In this document: one piece after another, positions 51,364-59,247 of the stretch
Layout: the number at the start of each line of letters is the position of its first letter
How positions within the stretch are numbered: position 1 is the first letter of the stretch
Origin: Pseudomonas marginalis
GTDB lineage: Bacteria; Pseudomonadota; Gammaproteobacteria; Pseudomonadales; Pseudomonadaceae
Reading direction: 5' to 3'
Length of the DNA: 64,000 nucleotides
NCBI RefSeq assembly: GCF_008692035.1
Contig: NZ_VTFG01000002.1
Span: forward strand, 1,364,001-1,428,000
Program-made: the position numbers and the translations under genes
Notes under the pieces: model-generated
What the model saw: only the letters and a program-made list of their open reading frames with translations
Database searches by the model: none
Told to the model about the DNA's origin: nothing

Positions 51364-53667
51364 ATGTCGCGCACCACCACAAAAACACCTGTTGGCTCAC
51401 CCCGCATGCTGGCTTCGGCCATCGGCGTTGCGCTCAGCGCCAGCTCTGTCGCCCATCTGGCGCAGGCGGCCGAAGACACTGAACAAAAAGGCCAGCGCAA
51501 CAGCATCGCCCTCGGCGCCACCAGCATCACCGGCGAAGAACAGGACAACACCGCGTACCAGGTCGAAAAAGCCTCTTCGCAAAAATACACCGCGCCGCTG
51601 GTGGACACGCCGCGCTCGGTGACCGTGGTGCCACAACAAGTCCTCAAGGACACCGCCGCCACCTCGTTGCAGGATGCCCTGCGCACCGTACCGGGGATTA
51701 CCTTCGGCGCCGGCGAGGGCGGCAACCCCCAGGGCGACCGTCCATTCATCCGTGGTTTCGACGCCCAGGGCGACACCTACCTGGACGGCGTGCGCGACAC
51801 CGGCGGCCAGAGCCGTGAAATTTTCGATATCGAGTCCATCGAAGTCAGCAAAGGCCCGAACTCCTCCTTCGGCGGTCGTGGCTCGGCCGGTGGCAGCCTC
51901 AACCTGGTGAGCAAGACTCCGCAAGCCCGGGACTTCACCAACGGCGGCTTCACTTACGGTTCCGACCAGACCCGCCGCTATGTACTCGATGTGAACCGTC
52001 AGTTCCTCGACGACAGCGCCGCGTTCCGCCTGAACCTGATGAGCCACGAACAGAACGTGGCCGGCCGTGACGCGGTCAATTACGACCGCTGGGGCGTGGC
52101 CCCATCGCTGACCTTCGGCCTGGGCACGCCGACCCGCGTCAACCTCAGCTACTACCATATGGAAAGCAATGACCTGCCGGATTCGGGCATTCCGTATGGC
52201 TACAGCTCTTCGACCGCCACCACTCATGCGCACGACAAACCCACCGACGGCGGCGACAGCAATAACTTCTACGGTCTCAAGGACCGTGACTTCCGCAAGA
52301 CCCGCGCGGACATCAGCACGTTCTCCATCGAGCACGACCTGAACGACGACATGACGCTGAAAAACACCCTGCGCCATGGCAGCACCGGCCAGGACTACGT
52401 GCTCACGCAGCCGGACGATAGCCAACGCAACGTCAACCGTTTCGGCACGGTGTGGCGTCGCGCGAACACTCGCGTCTCCACCACCACGACCACCACCAAC
52501 CAGACAGATCTGTTCGGCAATTTCCAGGCGCTTGGCTTCAAGCACAGCTACTCCACCGGCCTGGAATTCACCGGCGAAGAAACCCGCGTCAGCGGTTACA
52601 CCGTCACACCGAACAGCAACCCGACGTGCACCGTGGCCGGCGGCGGCCGGGGTGGACAGTGCACCTCGCTGAGCAACCCGAATCCGGACGACGCCTGGAC
52701 CGGCAGCATCGCGCGCAATTACAACGGCACCAACACCAAGGCCACCAGCCGTGCCGCCTATGTGTTCGACACCATCGAACTCGATCCGAAATGGCTGCTG
52801 AACGTCGGCCTGCGCTACGACACCTTCGACACCGAAGCCAACACCAACGCCGTACCGACCTCGACGGTCAGGGCGCGCAGCAAGGTCAAGGACGACAGCC
52901 AGTTCTTCAACTGGCAGGCCGGCCTGGTCTGGAAGCCTTTGGAGAACGGCAGCATCTACACCTCCTACGCGACCTCGGCCTCACCGGCAGGTGGACTGGT
53001 GGGCGAAGGGGTCGACAGCAATGCGATTCCTACCGGCATCAACACCAGCGACCTCAAGCCCGAAGAAACCGTCAACTACGAGCTGGGCACCAAGTGGGAC
53101 CTGTTCCACAACCGCCTGTCCCTGTCTGCCGCAGTGTTCCGTACCGAGAAGAAAAACACCCGCATCCTGGTGGACTCCAACACCTACGAAACGGCAGGCG
53201 AGTCGCGGGTCGATGGCCTGGAACTGTCCGCCAGCGGCAAGATCACCGAACAGTGGCAAGTCTTCGCCGGCTACAGCTACCTGAAAGCCGAGCTGGTTGA
53301 CCCAGGCAAAAACGGCAACCGCCAGGGCGTCGTCCAGGCCGGTTCCAACAAAGGCAACCAAATGCCCAACACGCCGGAGCACTCGTTCAGCCTGTGGACC
53401 ACCTATAACGTGACCCCGAAGCTGACCATCGGCGGTGGCGCGTTCTACGTCGATCAGGTTTACGGCGATGCGGCCAACACCGTGTATGTGCCCCCCTACA
53501 CCCGCTACGACGCCATGGCCAGCTATAAGCTGAGCAAAAACGTCGACCTGCAATTGAACGTGCAGAACCTGACTGACAAGACCTATTACGACAAAGCCTA
53601 CGCCTCGCACTTCGCCAACCAGGCGGCGGGCCGCACGGCGCTGCTGTCCACAAGCTTCCACTTCTAA
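51364..53667 (+). CDS. piuA: TonB-dependent siderophore receptor (PiuA/Fiu-like)
   Basis: A 767-residue outer-membrane receptor. A signal peptide of about 34 residues ends AQAA|EDT. The plug domain has TPRSVTVVPQQVLKDTAATSLQDALRT-like segments (about 80-105) and RPFIRGFDAQGDTYLDGVRD. The 22-strand barrel ends in LLSTSFHF, whose terminal Phe is the assembly signal. Related receptors import catechol or monomeric siderophores and are a route for siderophore-antibiotic conjugates. Uses TonB-ExbBD energy. Start at 51364 with a GGGGAAAGGA site. Flanked by piuC upstream and the reductase downstream. Confidence 0.93.
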   Translation: MSRTTTKTPVGSPRMLASAIGVALSASSVAHLAQAAEDTEQKGQRNSIALGATSITGEEQDNTAYQVEKASSQKYTAPLVDTPRSVTVVPQQVLKDTAATSLQDALRTVPGITFGAGEGGNPQGDRPFIRGFDAQGDTYLDGVRDTGGQSREIFDIESIEVSKGPNSSFGGRGSAGGSLNLVSKTPQARDFTNGGFTYGSDQTRRYVLDVNRQFLDDSAAFRLNLMSHEQNVAGRDAVNYDRWGVAPSLTFGLGTPTRVNLSYYHMESNDLPDSGIPYGYSSSTATTHAHDKPTDGGDSNNFYGLKDRDFRKTRADISTFSIEHDLNDDMTLKNTLRHGSTGQDYVLTQPDDSQRNVNRFGTVWRRANTRVSTTTTTTNQTDLFGNFQALGFKHSYSTGLEFTGEETRVSGYTVTPNSNPTCTVAGGGRGGQCTSLSNPNPDDAWTGSIARNYNGTNTKATSRAAYVFDTIELDPKWLLNVGLRYDTFDTEANTNAVPTSTVRARSKVKDDSQFFNWQAGLVWKPLENGSIYTSYATSASPAGGLVGEGVDSNAIPTGINTSDLKPEETVNYELGTKWDLFHNRLSLSAAVFRTEKKNTRILVDSNTYETAGESRVDGLELSASGKITEQWQVFAGYSYLKAELVDPGKNGNRQGVVQAGSNKGNQMPNTPEHSFSLWTTYNVTPKLTIGGGAFYVDQVYGDAANTVYVPPYTRYDAMASYKLSKNVDLQLNVQNLTDKTYYDKAYASHFANQAAGRTALLSTSFHF

Positions 53668-53683
53668 ACGGTCAGCAGCCCAC

Positions 53684-53715
53684 AAAGCCCCACGCATCGG
53701 ATGCGTGGGGCTTTT
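53684..53715 (+). terminator. Intrinsic terminator after piuA
   Basis: AAAGCCCCACGCATC pairs with GATGCGTGGGGCTTTT. It lies between piuA and the reductase gene, so the latter probably has its own promoter or read-through expression. Confidence 0.92.
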
Positions 53716-53799
53716 GCGTGTCAAACAGAATGTTTCTCGACAACCCACGGCATAATGCGCGCCGTGCCCTACATATTCAGATAGACGAGGCGGTCCGAC

Positions 53800-56325
53800 G
53801 TGTTGAAGAAAACCCTGTTCCAGTTGCACTGGTTCTTCGGCATCACTGCCGGGCTGGTGCTGGCCTTGATGGGGATCACCGGGGCTGCGGTCTCGTTTCA
53901 GGATGAGATCCTGCGGGCGCTCAACCCAAGTGTGTTGAGCGTGGAGAAACGCGAAGCCGGCGTGCTGCCGCCCGCCGAGCTGGTGCGCAAGCTGGAAGCC
54001 ACCGAAGGCAAGGCCGTGTCCATGCTGTGGGTGGAAAGCGAAAGCGGCAACGCCGCCCGCGTGTTCTTCACCCCGCCGCCGGGTGAGCGCCGTGGCCAGA
54101 TGCGCTATTTCGACCCCTACACCGGCGACTACATGGGCGACGCGGTCGGCCAGGATGTACTCGGTTTTATCCTGCAACTGCACCGCTTCCTGGCCATGGG
54201 CGAAACCGGCCGGCAGATCACCGGCGCCTGCACGCTGATCCTGGTGTTCTTCTGCCTGTCCGGCCTGTACCTGCGCTGGCCGCGCCAGGTCGCCAACTGG
54301 CGTGCCTGGCTGACGCTGGACTGGCGCAAAAAGGGCCGCAGCTTCAACTGGGATTTGCATTCGGTGTTCGGCACCTGGTGCCTGCTGGCCTACCTGCTGG
54401 CGGCGCTGACCGGCCTGTCCTGGTCCTACGACTGGTACAGCCAGGGCCTGACCAAACTGCTGTCCGACGCGCCGCAGAATGAACGGATGCGCAAGCGCGG
54501 CCCACCGCCCGCAGGCCCGGCACCAGTGGCCAACTACGACGCGATCTGGAGCAGCATCTACAGCAACGCCGGCCCAGGCTTGAGTGCCTATAACATCCGC
54601 ATGCCAGCCGTCGCCGGGCAACCCGCCATTGTCTATTACCTGCTCAAAGACTCCCCCCACGACCGCGCACTGAACCAGATCAACCTGGACCCGGCCACCG
54701 GCGAGGTCAAATCCCATGACACGTACGCCGGCAAAACCTTCAAGTCGCAGTTACTCACCAGCATCTACGCGCTGCACACCGGCAGTTATTTCGGCCTGGC
54801 GGGGCGCATTATCCTCACCGTCAGCTCGCTGCTCATGCCGTTGTTCTTCATCACCGGCTGGCTGCTGTACCTGGACCGTCGGCGCAAAAAACGCCAGGTA
54901 CGCGACGCACGCAAAGGCCTCAGTGCCAACCACAGTGATGCCCCGGCCTGGCTGATCGGTTTTGCCAGCCAGAGCGGGTTTGCCGAGCAACTGGCCTGGC
55001 AGACCGCCGGACAATTGCAGGCGGCTGGCCTGCCGGTGAAGGTGCAGCCTCTGGGCAGTGTCAGCCAGGACGACTTGCGCCAGTCGGAAAATGCGCTGTT
55101 CGTAGTCAGCACCTTCGGCGACGGCGAAGCCCCCGACAGCGCCCGCGGTTTCGAGCGCAGCGTGCTCGGCCAGGATCTGTCACTCAAAGGCCTGAACTAC
55201 TCGGTGCTGGCCCTGGGTGATCGCCAGTACCAACACTTCTGTGGCTTTGCCCGGCGCCTGCATTTCTGGCTGACCCACCAGGGTGGCAACCCACTGTTCG
55301 CCCCGGTGGAAGTGGACAGCGGCGACAGCGCCGCCCTGCTGCACTGGCAACAACAGCTTGGACAGCTGACGGGCCAGGCACCCGTCGCCGCCTGGCCGAC
55401 CGCCCAGTATGAAAACTGGACGCTGAGCCAGCGCACCCTGCTCAACCCCGGCAGCGCCAGCTCGGACGTCTACCTGCTGGGCCTCACATCGCCATCGAAA
55501 CAAAACTGGCTGGCCGGCGACCTGGTGGAAATCCTGCCGCGCAATTGCCCGTGGGCCATCGAGCACTTCCTCGAAGGCCTGGGGCTGATCGGCACTGATG
55601 GCGTGCTGATCGACGGCCTGCCACACACCCTCAACCAGGCCCTTGCGACCCGCCAACTGCCGGACAACCGGGCGCACCTGGTCGGCCTGCACGCTCAAGC
55701 GCTGGTGAACGCGCTCGCGCCCCTGGGCATGCGCGAATACTCCATCGCCTCGATCGCCAGCGACGGCGTGCTGGAATTGATCGTGCGCCAGGAACGCCAC
55801 CCCGACGGCAGCCTGGGTGTGGGCTCGGGCTGGCTCACCGAACATGCGGCCATTGGCTCGGCAATCAGCCTGCGCCTGCGCCGCAACAGTGGCTTCCACC
55901 TGCCGGAGGCGCCGGTGCCATTGATCCTGCTGGGTAACGGCACCGGCCTGGCCGGTTTGCGCAGCCTGCTCAAGGCGCGCATTGCCGATGGCCAGCAGCG
56001 TAACTGGCTGCTGTTCGGCGAACGCACCATCGCCCACGACTACCTGTGCCGGGACGAGCTTCAAGGCTGGCTGGCCAGTGGTGACCTGGCCCTGCTGGAC
56101 CTGGCGTTTTCCCGGGATCAGGAGGAGAAAATCTACGTGCAGGACCGCCTGCGCGAATCCGCCGATGTCCTGCGTAAATGGCTCGCGGACGGCGCGGCGA
56201 TTTATGTGTGTGGCAGCTTGCAGGGGATGGCGACGGGCGTGGACCAGGCGCTGGTCGACATCCTCGGGAATGAAACAGTGGAGCGCTTGATCGAACAGGG
56301 GCGCTACCGCCGGGATGTCTACTGA
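53800..56325 (+). CDS. piuB: PepSY-flavodoxin-FNR reductase (PiuB-like, iron locus)
   Basis: An 841-residue multidomain reductase. The N-terminal membrane part (about 1-375) has PepSY_TM-type helices (LHWFFGITAGLVLALMGITGA, ITGACTLILVFFCLSGLYL, ILTVSSLLMPLFFITGWLLY) with conserved His. Next is a flavodoxin domain (about 385-520, with a TFGDGEAPDS loop). Last is a sulfite-reductase-like FAD/NADPH module (about 530-841) with MREYSIAS, GNGTGLAGLRSLL and IYVCGSLQGMATGV. The layout suits cytoplasmic NADPH electrons crossing to periplasmic ferric siderophore. The start is GTG 53800; a TTG follows directly. Confidence 0.9.
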   Translation: MLKKTLFQLHWFFGITAGLVLALMGITGAAVSFQDEILRALNPSVLSVEKREAGVLPPAELVRKLEATEGKAVSMLWVESESGNAARVFFTPPPGERRGQMRYFDPYTGDYMGDAVGQDVLGFILQLHRFLAMGETGRQITGACTLILVFFCLSGLYLRWPRQVANWRAWLTLDWRKKGRSFNWDLHSVFGTWCLLAYLLAALTGLSWSYDWYSQGLTKLLSDAPQNERMRKRGPPPAGPAPVANYDAIWSSIYSNAGPGLSAYNIRMPAVAGQPAIVYYLLKDSPHDRALNQINLDPATGEVKSHDTYAGKTFKSQLLTSIYALHTGSYFGLAGRIILTVSSLLMPLFFITGWLLYLDRRRKKRQVRDARKGLSANHSDAPAWLIGFASQSGFAEQLAWQTAGQLQAAGLPVKVQPLGSVSQDDLRQSENALFVVSTFGDGEAPDSARGFERSVLGQDLSLKGLNYSVLALGDRQYQHFCGFARRLHFWLTHQGGNPLFAPVEVDSGDSAALLHWQQQLGQLTGQAPVAAWPTAQYENWTLSQRTLLNPGSASSDVYLLGLTSPSKQNWLAGDLVEILPRNCPWAIEHFLEGLGLIGTDGVLIDGLPHTLNQALATRQLPDNRAHLVGLHAQALVNALAPLGMREYSIASIASDGVLELIVRQERHPDGSLGVGSGWLTEHAAIGSAISLRLRRNSGFHLPEAPVPLILLGNGTGLAGLRSLLKARIADGQQRNWLLFGERTIAHDYLCRDELQGWLASGDLALLDLAFSRDQEEKIYVQDRLRESADVLRKWLADGAAIYVCGSLQGMATGVDQALVDILGNETVERLIEQGRYRRDVY

Positions 56326-56333
56326 TGTGATCC

Positions 56334-56350
56334 AATGTGAGAGGGGTGTA
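56334..56350. repeat. Left half of a REP hairpin split by the IS element
   Basis: AATGTGAGAGGGG-TGTA; with the right half at 57618-57646 it rebuilds a stem-loop of the local REP type. TGTA is present at both junctions. Confidence 0.6.
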
Positions 56351-56351
56351 G

Positions 56352-56397
56352 AACCGTAGACATCGTTTACATCTGAAACCGGGGACATCGTTTACAC
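56352..56397 (+). repeat. Left terminal inverted repeat of the IS, tandem
   Basis: Two copies of (GGG/GTA)GACATCGTTTACA at 56356-56371 and 56381-56396. The transposase stop codon (TAA) lies inside the inner copy, at 56392-56394 on the minus strand. Confidence 0.78.
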
Positions 56398-57540
56398 ATT
56401 TGAGGCCTGGACGCGGGTCATACCTCGTCCAAGCCTCCCCAAGGGATAATCACACAGGTACAAATCCCAAGCATCATCTTCAGCTTCTTTGAGCCCTATC
56501 CTTTCCCCGGACAGCGCCTCGCTGATAAATACCAACTTGCCGTTCCACTTGATCGATCCGTCCTGCCTGACGCTTCGAACTTTCATTTCTGCCGGATATT
56601 CCACATCGGGCAAGCACCCTGGATAAATTCGGGTGGACGGCACATACAAGTCTCCCGGACTTTTCATGCCGAGCGCTTCGTGAGGGCGTACGTAATTAAA
56701 CTCATGCCTGAAATGCTCCAGCAAAAGCTGCTGCTCGACTAAGTTTTTCCCTAAGGGCAACTCAAGTTTCAAGCTACGGTGCATTCGTTCATGGCGACCA
56801 TTCTGGGCGGGCCTTCCCGGCATGGTTCGCTCGGGATAAATACCCAGCCGAATCCACCAAACTGCCAGTGTGGATATTCTTGCCAGGCCAGGAGAGGCGA
56901 ACGGTACCCCGTTGTCCGAACGGATAACTTCCGGCATGCCGTACTCCTGAAAAAGCCTCTCAAAGGCCTGTTTTACAGGCTGGGTCATGATCTTGGGATG
57001 GGCCCTGCACGCTAAAATCAGCCGCGACGCATGGTCTGTGACGGTCAAAGGGAAGCACATCTGAGCATTAAGCATCTTGAACTGCCCTTTGTAGTCAGCA
57101 CACCACGTCTTGTTAGGTTCGTCGGCCTTTCGCATTTGTGCGTGGGAAATGCTGTGTCGGCGTTTGAAGCGCCGCTTTTTGACGAGCCCAAGTCGGTCAA
57201 GCCATTGACCGGCCGTACTTGGAGAGGGCCAGGTGACGGAGGGATCTTCCAGCCGTAATAGCTCGAGAAGCTTTTTCGGCCCCCATTTATCGTGAGCCTC
57301 CTTCATCGCGACTACACGGGCCAAAATCTCGTCGTCGGTTTTATTTGGGCTGTTGTGAGGTCGCCGGGACAGTTCGGATAAAGACCTCAAATCGCCGTCG
57401 TGCCGGGTAATCCACTTATCGACGGTAGGTCGGCTAACGTCAAAGCGGCGTGCCAACTGGCTTTTAGTGAAGTTGCCAGAAAGCCAATCAGCTACCAGCT
57501 TGATTCTTTGATTCATGGGGGACTCTTGGTTCCAGGGCAT
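56392..57540 (-). CDS. IS481-family transposase
   Basis: A 382-residue transposase. The N-terminal helix-turn-helix region (about 10-50, NFTKSQLARRFDVSRPTVDKW) is followed by an rve/RNase H-fold core with D149 (WCADYKGQF), D209 (VIRSDNGVPF) and E251 (NGRHERMHRSLK), then the C-terminal segment HEALGMKSPGDLYVPS. All catalytic residues are present and there is no frameshift, so it may be active. The ATG at 57540 has AGGAGG 8 nt upstream. The terminal repeats lie immediately around it. Confidence 0.93.
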   Translation of the reverse strand: MPWNQESPMNQRIKLVADWLSGNFTKSQLARRFDVSRPTVDKWITRHDGDLRSLSELSRRPHNSPNKTDDEILARVVAMKEAHDKWGPKKLLELLRLEDPSVTWPSPSTAGQWLDRLGLVKKRRFKRRHSISHAQMRKADEPNKTWCADYKGQFKMLNAQMCFPLTVTDHASRLILACRAHPKIMTQPVKQAFERLFQEYGMPEVIRSDNGVPFASPGLARISTLAVWWIRLGIYPERTMPGRPAQNGRHERMHRSLKLELPLGKNLVEQQLLLEHFRHEFNYVRPHEALGMKSPGDLYVPSTRIYPGCLPDVEYPAEMKVRSVRQDGSIKWNGKLVFISEALSGERIGLKEAEDDAWDLYLCDYPLGRLGRGMTRVQASNV

Positions 57541-57571
57541 GATCAGTTACCTCCTGATCATGCGTATTAGC

Positions 57572-57617
57572 CTGTAAACCATGTCCCCGGTTAGAAATGT
57601 AAACGATGTCCCCGGTT
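57572..57617 (-). repeat. Right terminal inverted repeat of the IS, tandem
   Basis: TGTAAACCATGTCCCCGGTT (57573-57592) and TGTAAACGATGTCCCCGGTT (57598-57617) are a 25-bp-period tandem pair and the mirror image of the left end. Confidence 0.78.
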
Positions 57618-57646
57618 TGTACCGGGGCTTGCCCCCTCCCACATTT
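57618..57646. repeat. Right half of the REP hairpin split by the IS element
   Basis: TGTA then CCGGGGCTTGCCCCCTCCCACATTT-like REP core, complementary to the left half AATGTGAGAGGGG. It lies immediately downstream of phoD on its strand. Confidence 0.65.
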
Positions 57647-57661
57647 AGATTGCATTTCAGG

Positions 57662-59203
57662 TCAGACCGGTTGCAGCTTCTGTTCGAATACCGAGACCCC
57701 ATCCAGGTCGCGCAAAATCACGGTCAACTCCGCTGTCTGCCCGTCAATCTGCACTTCGCCAAAAAACTGAAACCCGGCAAACGGCGAGGTGTTCTGCGCC
57801 GGCGGGGCCTTCTCGAACACCACCTCAGGGCCAAAGGTTTTATCCAAGGGATTCGGACCGAAGCTGCCCGCATTCAGAGGCCCGGCGACAAACTCCCAGA
57901 ACGGCTCGAAATCCTGGAACGCCGCCCGATCCGGGTGGTAGTGATGGGCCGCGCAGTAATGCACATCCGCCGTCAGCCACACATGGTTGCGCACTTTCTG
58001 CGCGCGCAGAAAGCCGAGTAATTCGGCGATTTCCAGCTCGCGGCCCTGCGCCGGGCCTGGGTCATTGTTGGCAATGGCTTCCCAGCGCGGTACGCCGGGG
58101 CTGACTTCGCCGTCGGGCACGCCGAGGCCGATGGGCATGTCGGCGGCGATCACCTTCCACTGGGCCTGGGAGGCCTTGAGTTCGCGCTTGAGCCAGTCCA
58201 ACTGCTCGCGGCCGAGGAAGGGTTTTTCACCGCCCAGGTTGTCATCGTTGGGGCCGCGATAGCTGCGCATGTCGAGCACGAATACATCCAGCAGCGGGCC
58301 ATAACTGAGCTTGCGATAAATCCGCCCGCCGCCGTCCGCGCTTTGCCGGCGCATGGGTGAATACTCCAGCCAGGCCTGGCGTGCACGACCCACCAAGGTG
58401 TTGATGTCCTTGGTCTGGTAGCGCTCGTCGAGTTGCTTGCCGGGCGACCAGTTATTCACCACTTCATGGTCATCCCACTGCCAGATCTGCGGCACCTCGG
58501 CATTGAAGCGACGCACGTTTTCATCCAGCAGGTTGTAGCGGTAGTTGCCGCGATATTCGTCGAGGGTTTCGGCGACCTTGCTCTTGGCGTCGGTGGTGAT
58601 ATTGCGCCAGATGCGCCCGCCCTCGGTAGGCAATTGCGCGGGCACCGGGCCATCGGCGTAGATGGTGTCGCCGCTGTGGATAAAGAAGTCCGGCAGGCGC
58701 AGGCGCATGGCTTCGTAGATGCGCATACCGCCGATGTCAGGGTTGATGCCAAAGCCTTGGCCGACGGTGTCGCCGCTCCACACAAAACGGATGTCGCGGC
58801 GTTGGTACGGCACGCTGCGCAGGTGGCCGAACCACGGCTCGCTGGCGACGCCGGTCTGGGCGTCTTCAAAGTGCACGCGGTAGAAAATCGCCTGGTCGGC
58901 GGGCAGTCCGGTGAGTTCGACGCGGGCGGTAAAGTCGGTGCGGTTGTCGGCCAGGGGCGAAACAAATCGACGCGGGTTGCTGAATACGCTGCGGGTGTCC
59001 CACTCCACCACCATCTTCGCCGGGCGGTCGCTGCGGCTCCAGATCATCGCGCGATCACCGAGCAGGTCGCCGGACTGCACGCCGTCGGTGAGTTGCGGCC
59101 GGTCCTTGACCGACGCGATCACCGCCGGGGCCAGGCCCGGCAGCAACAGACCGGCGCCGACGACTTGCATCACGCGGCGACGGCCGAGATCGAAGTGACT
59201 CAT
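57662..59203 (-). CDS. phoD: Alkaline phosphatase D / phosphodiesterase family, Tat-exported
   Basis: A 513-residue metallophosphatase. The N-terminus has a twin-arginine RRRVMQV followed by a hydrophobic stretch (about 12-32), so it is folded before export. A small fibronectin-like beta domain (about 40-135) precedes the catalytic domain. The metal-site motifs are WSGDTVGQGFG, HSGDTIYADGP, WQWDDHEVVNNW and LTADVHYCAAHHYHP. PhoD enzymes hydrolyse phosphomono- and diesters using Ca2+ and Fe3+ and are usually Pho-regulated; no pho box was identified in the 44-bp gap to fruA. The longer frame extending into fruA was rejected. Confidence 0.9.
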   Translation of the reverse strand: MSHFDLGRRRVMQVVGAGLLLPGLAPAVIASVKDRPQLTDGVQSGDLLGDRAMIWSRSDRPAKMVVEWDTRSVFSNPRRFVSPLADNRTDFTARVELTGLPADQAIFYRVHFEDAQTGVASEPWFGHLRSVPYQRRDIRFVWSGDTVGQGFGINPDIGGMRIYEAMRLRLPDFFIHSGDTIYADGPVPAQLPTEGGRIWRNITTDAKSKVAETLDEYRGNYRYNLLDENVRRFNAEVPQIWQWDDHEVVNNWSPGKQLDERYQTKDINTLVGRARQAWLEYSPMRRQSADGGGRIYRKLSYGPLLDVFVLDMRSYRGPNDDNLGGEKPFLGREQLDWLKRELKASQAQWKVIAADMPIGLGVPDGEVSPGVPRWEAIANNDPGPAQGRELEIAELLGFLRAQKVRNHVWLTADVHYCAAHHYHPDRAAFQDFEPFWEFVAGPLNAGSFGPNPLDKTFGPEVVFEKAPPAQNTSPFAGFQFFGEVQIDGQTAELTVILRDLDGVSVFEQKLQPV

Positions 59204-59247
59204 GCAGGTGCCCTCTTGAGTATCAAAAGGGCCACTAAAGCATGCGC

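Larger units (their letters stand above)
56351..57617. mobile_element. IS481-family insertion sequence, complete
   Basis: A 1,267-bp unit with one intact DDE transposase. Ends are imperfect inverted repeats of about 45 bp. At each end the core GACATCGTTTAC / GTAAACGATGTC occurs twice with a period of 25 bp (left at 56359 and 56384; right at 57574 with one mismatch and 57599). A 4-bp direct duplication TGTA flanks it (56347-56350 and 57618-57621), so the exact outer bases are inferred from that. It is inserted between the piuB reductase and phoD genes, within a REP hairpin. Confidence 0.82.

Noticed and set aside
53800..59203. Composite transposon or island around the IS481 element
   Set aside because: Only one IS copy is present and flanking genes have host-like codon use, so this is a simple insertion.
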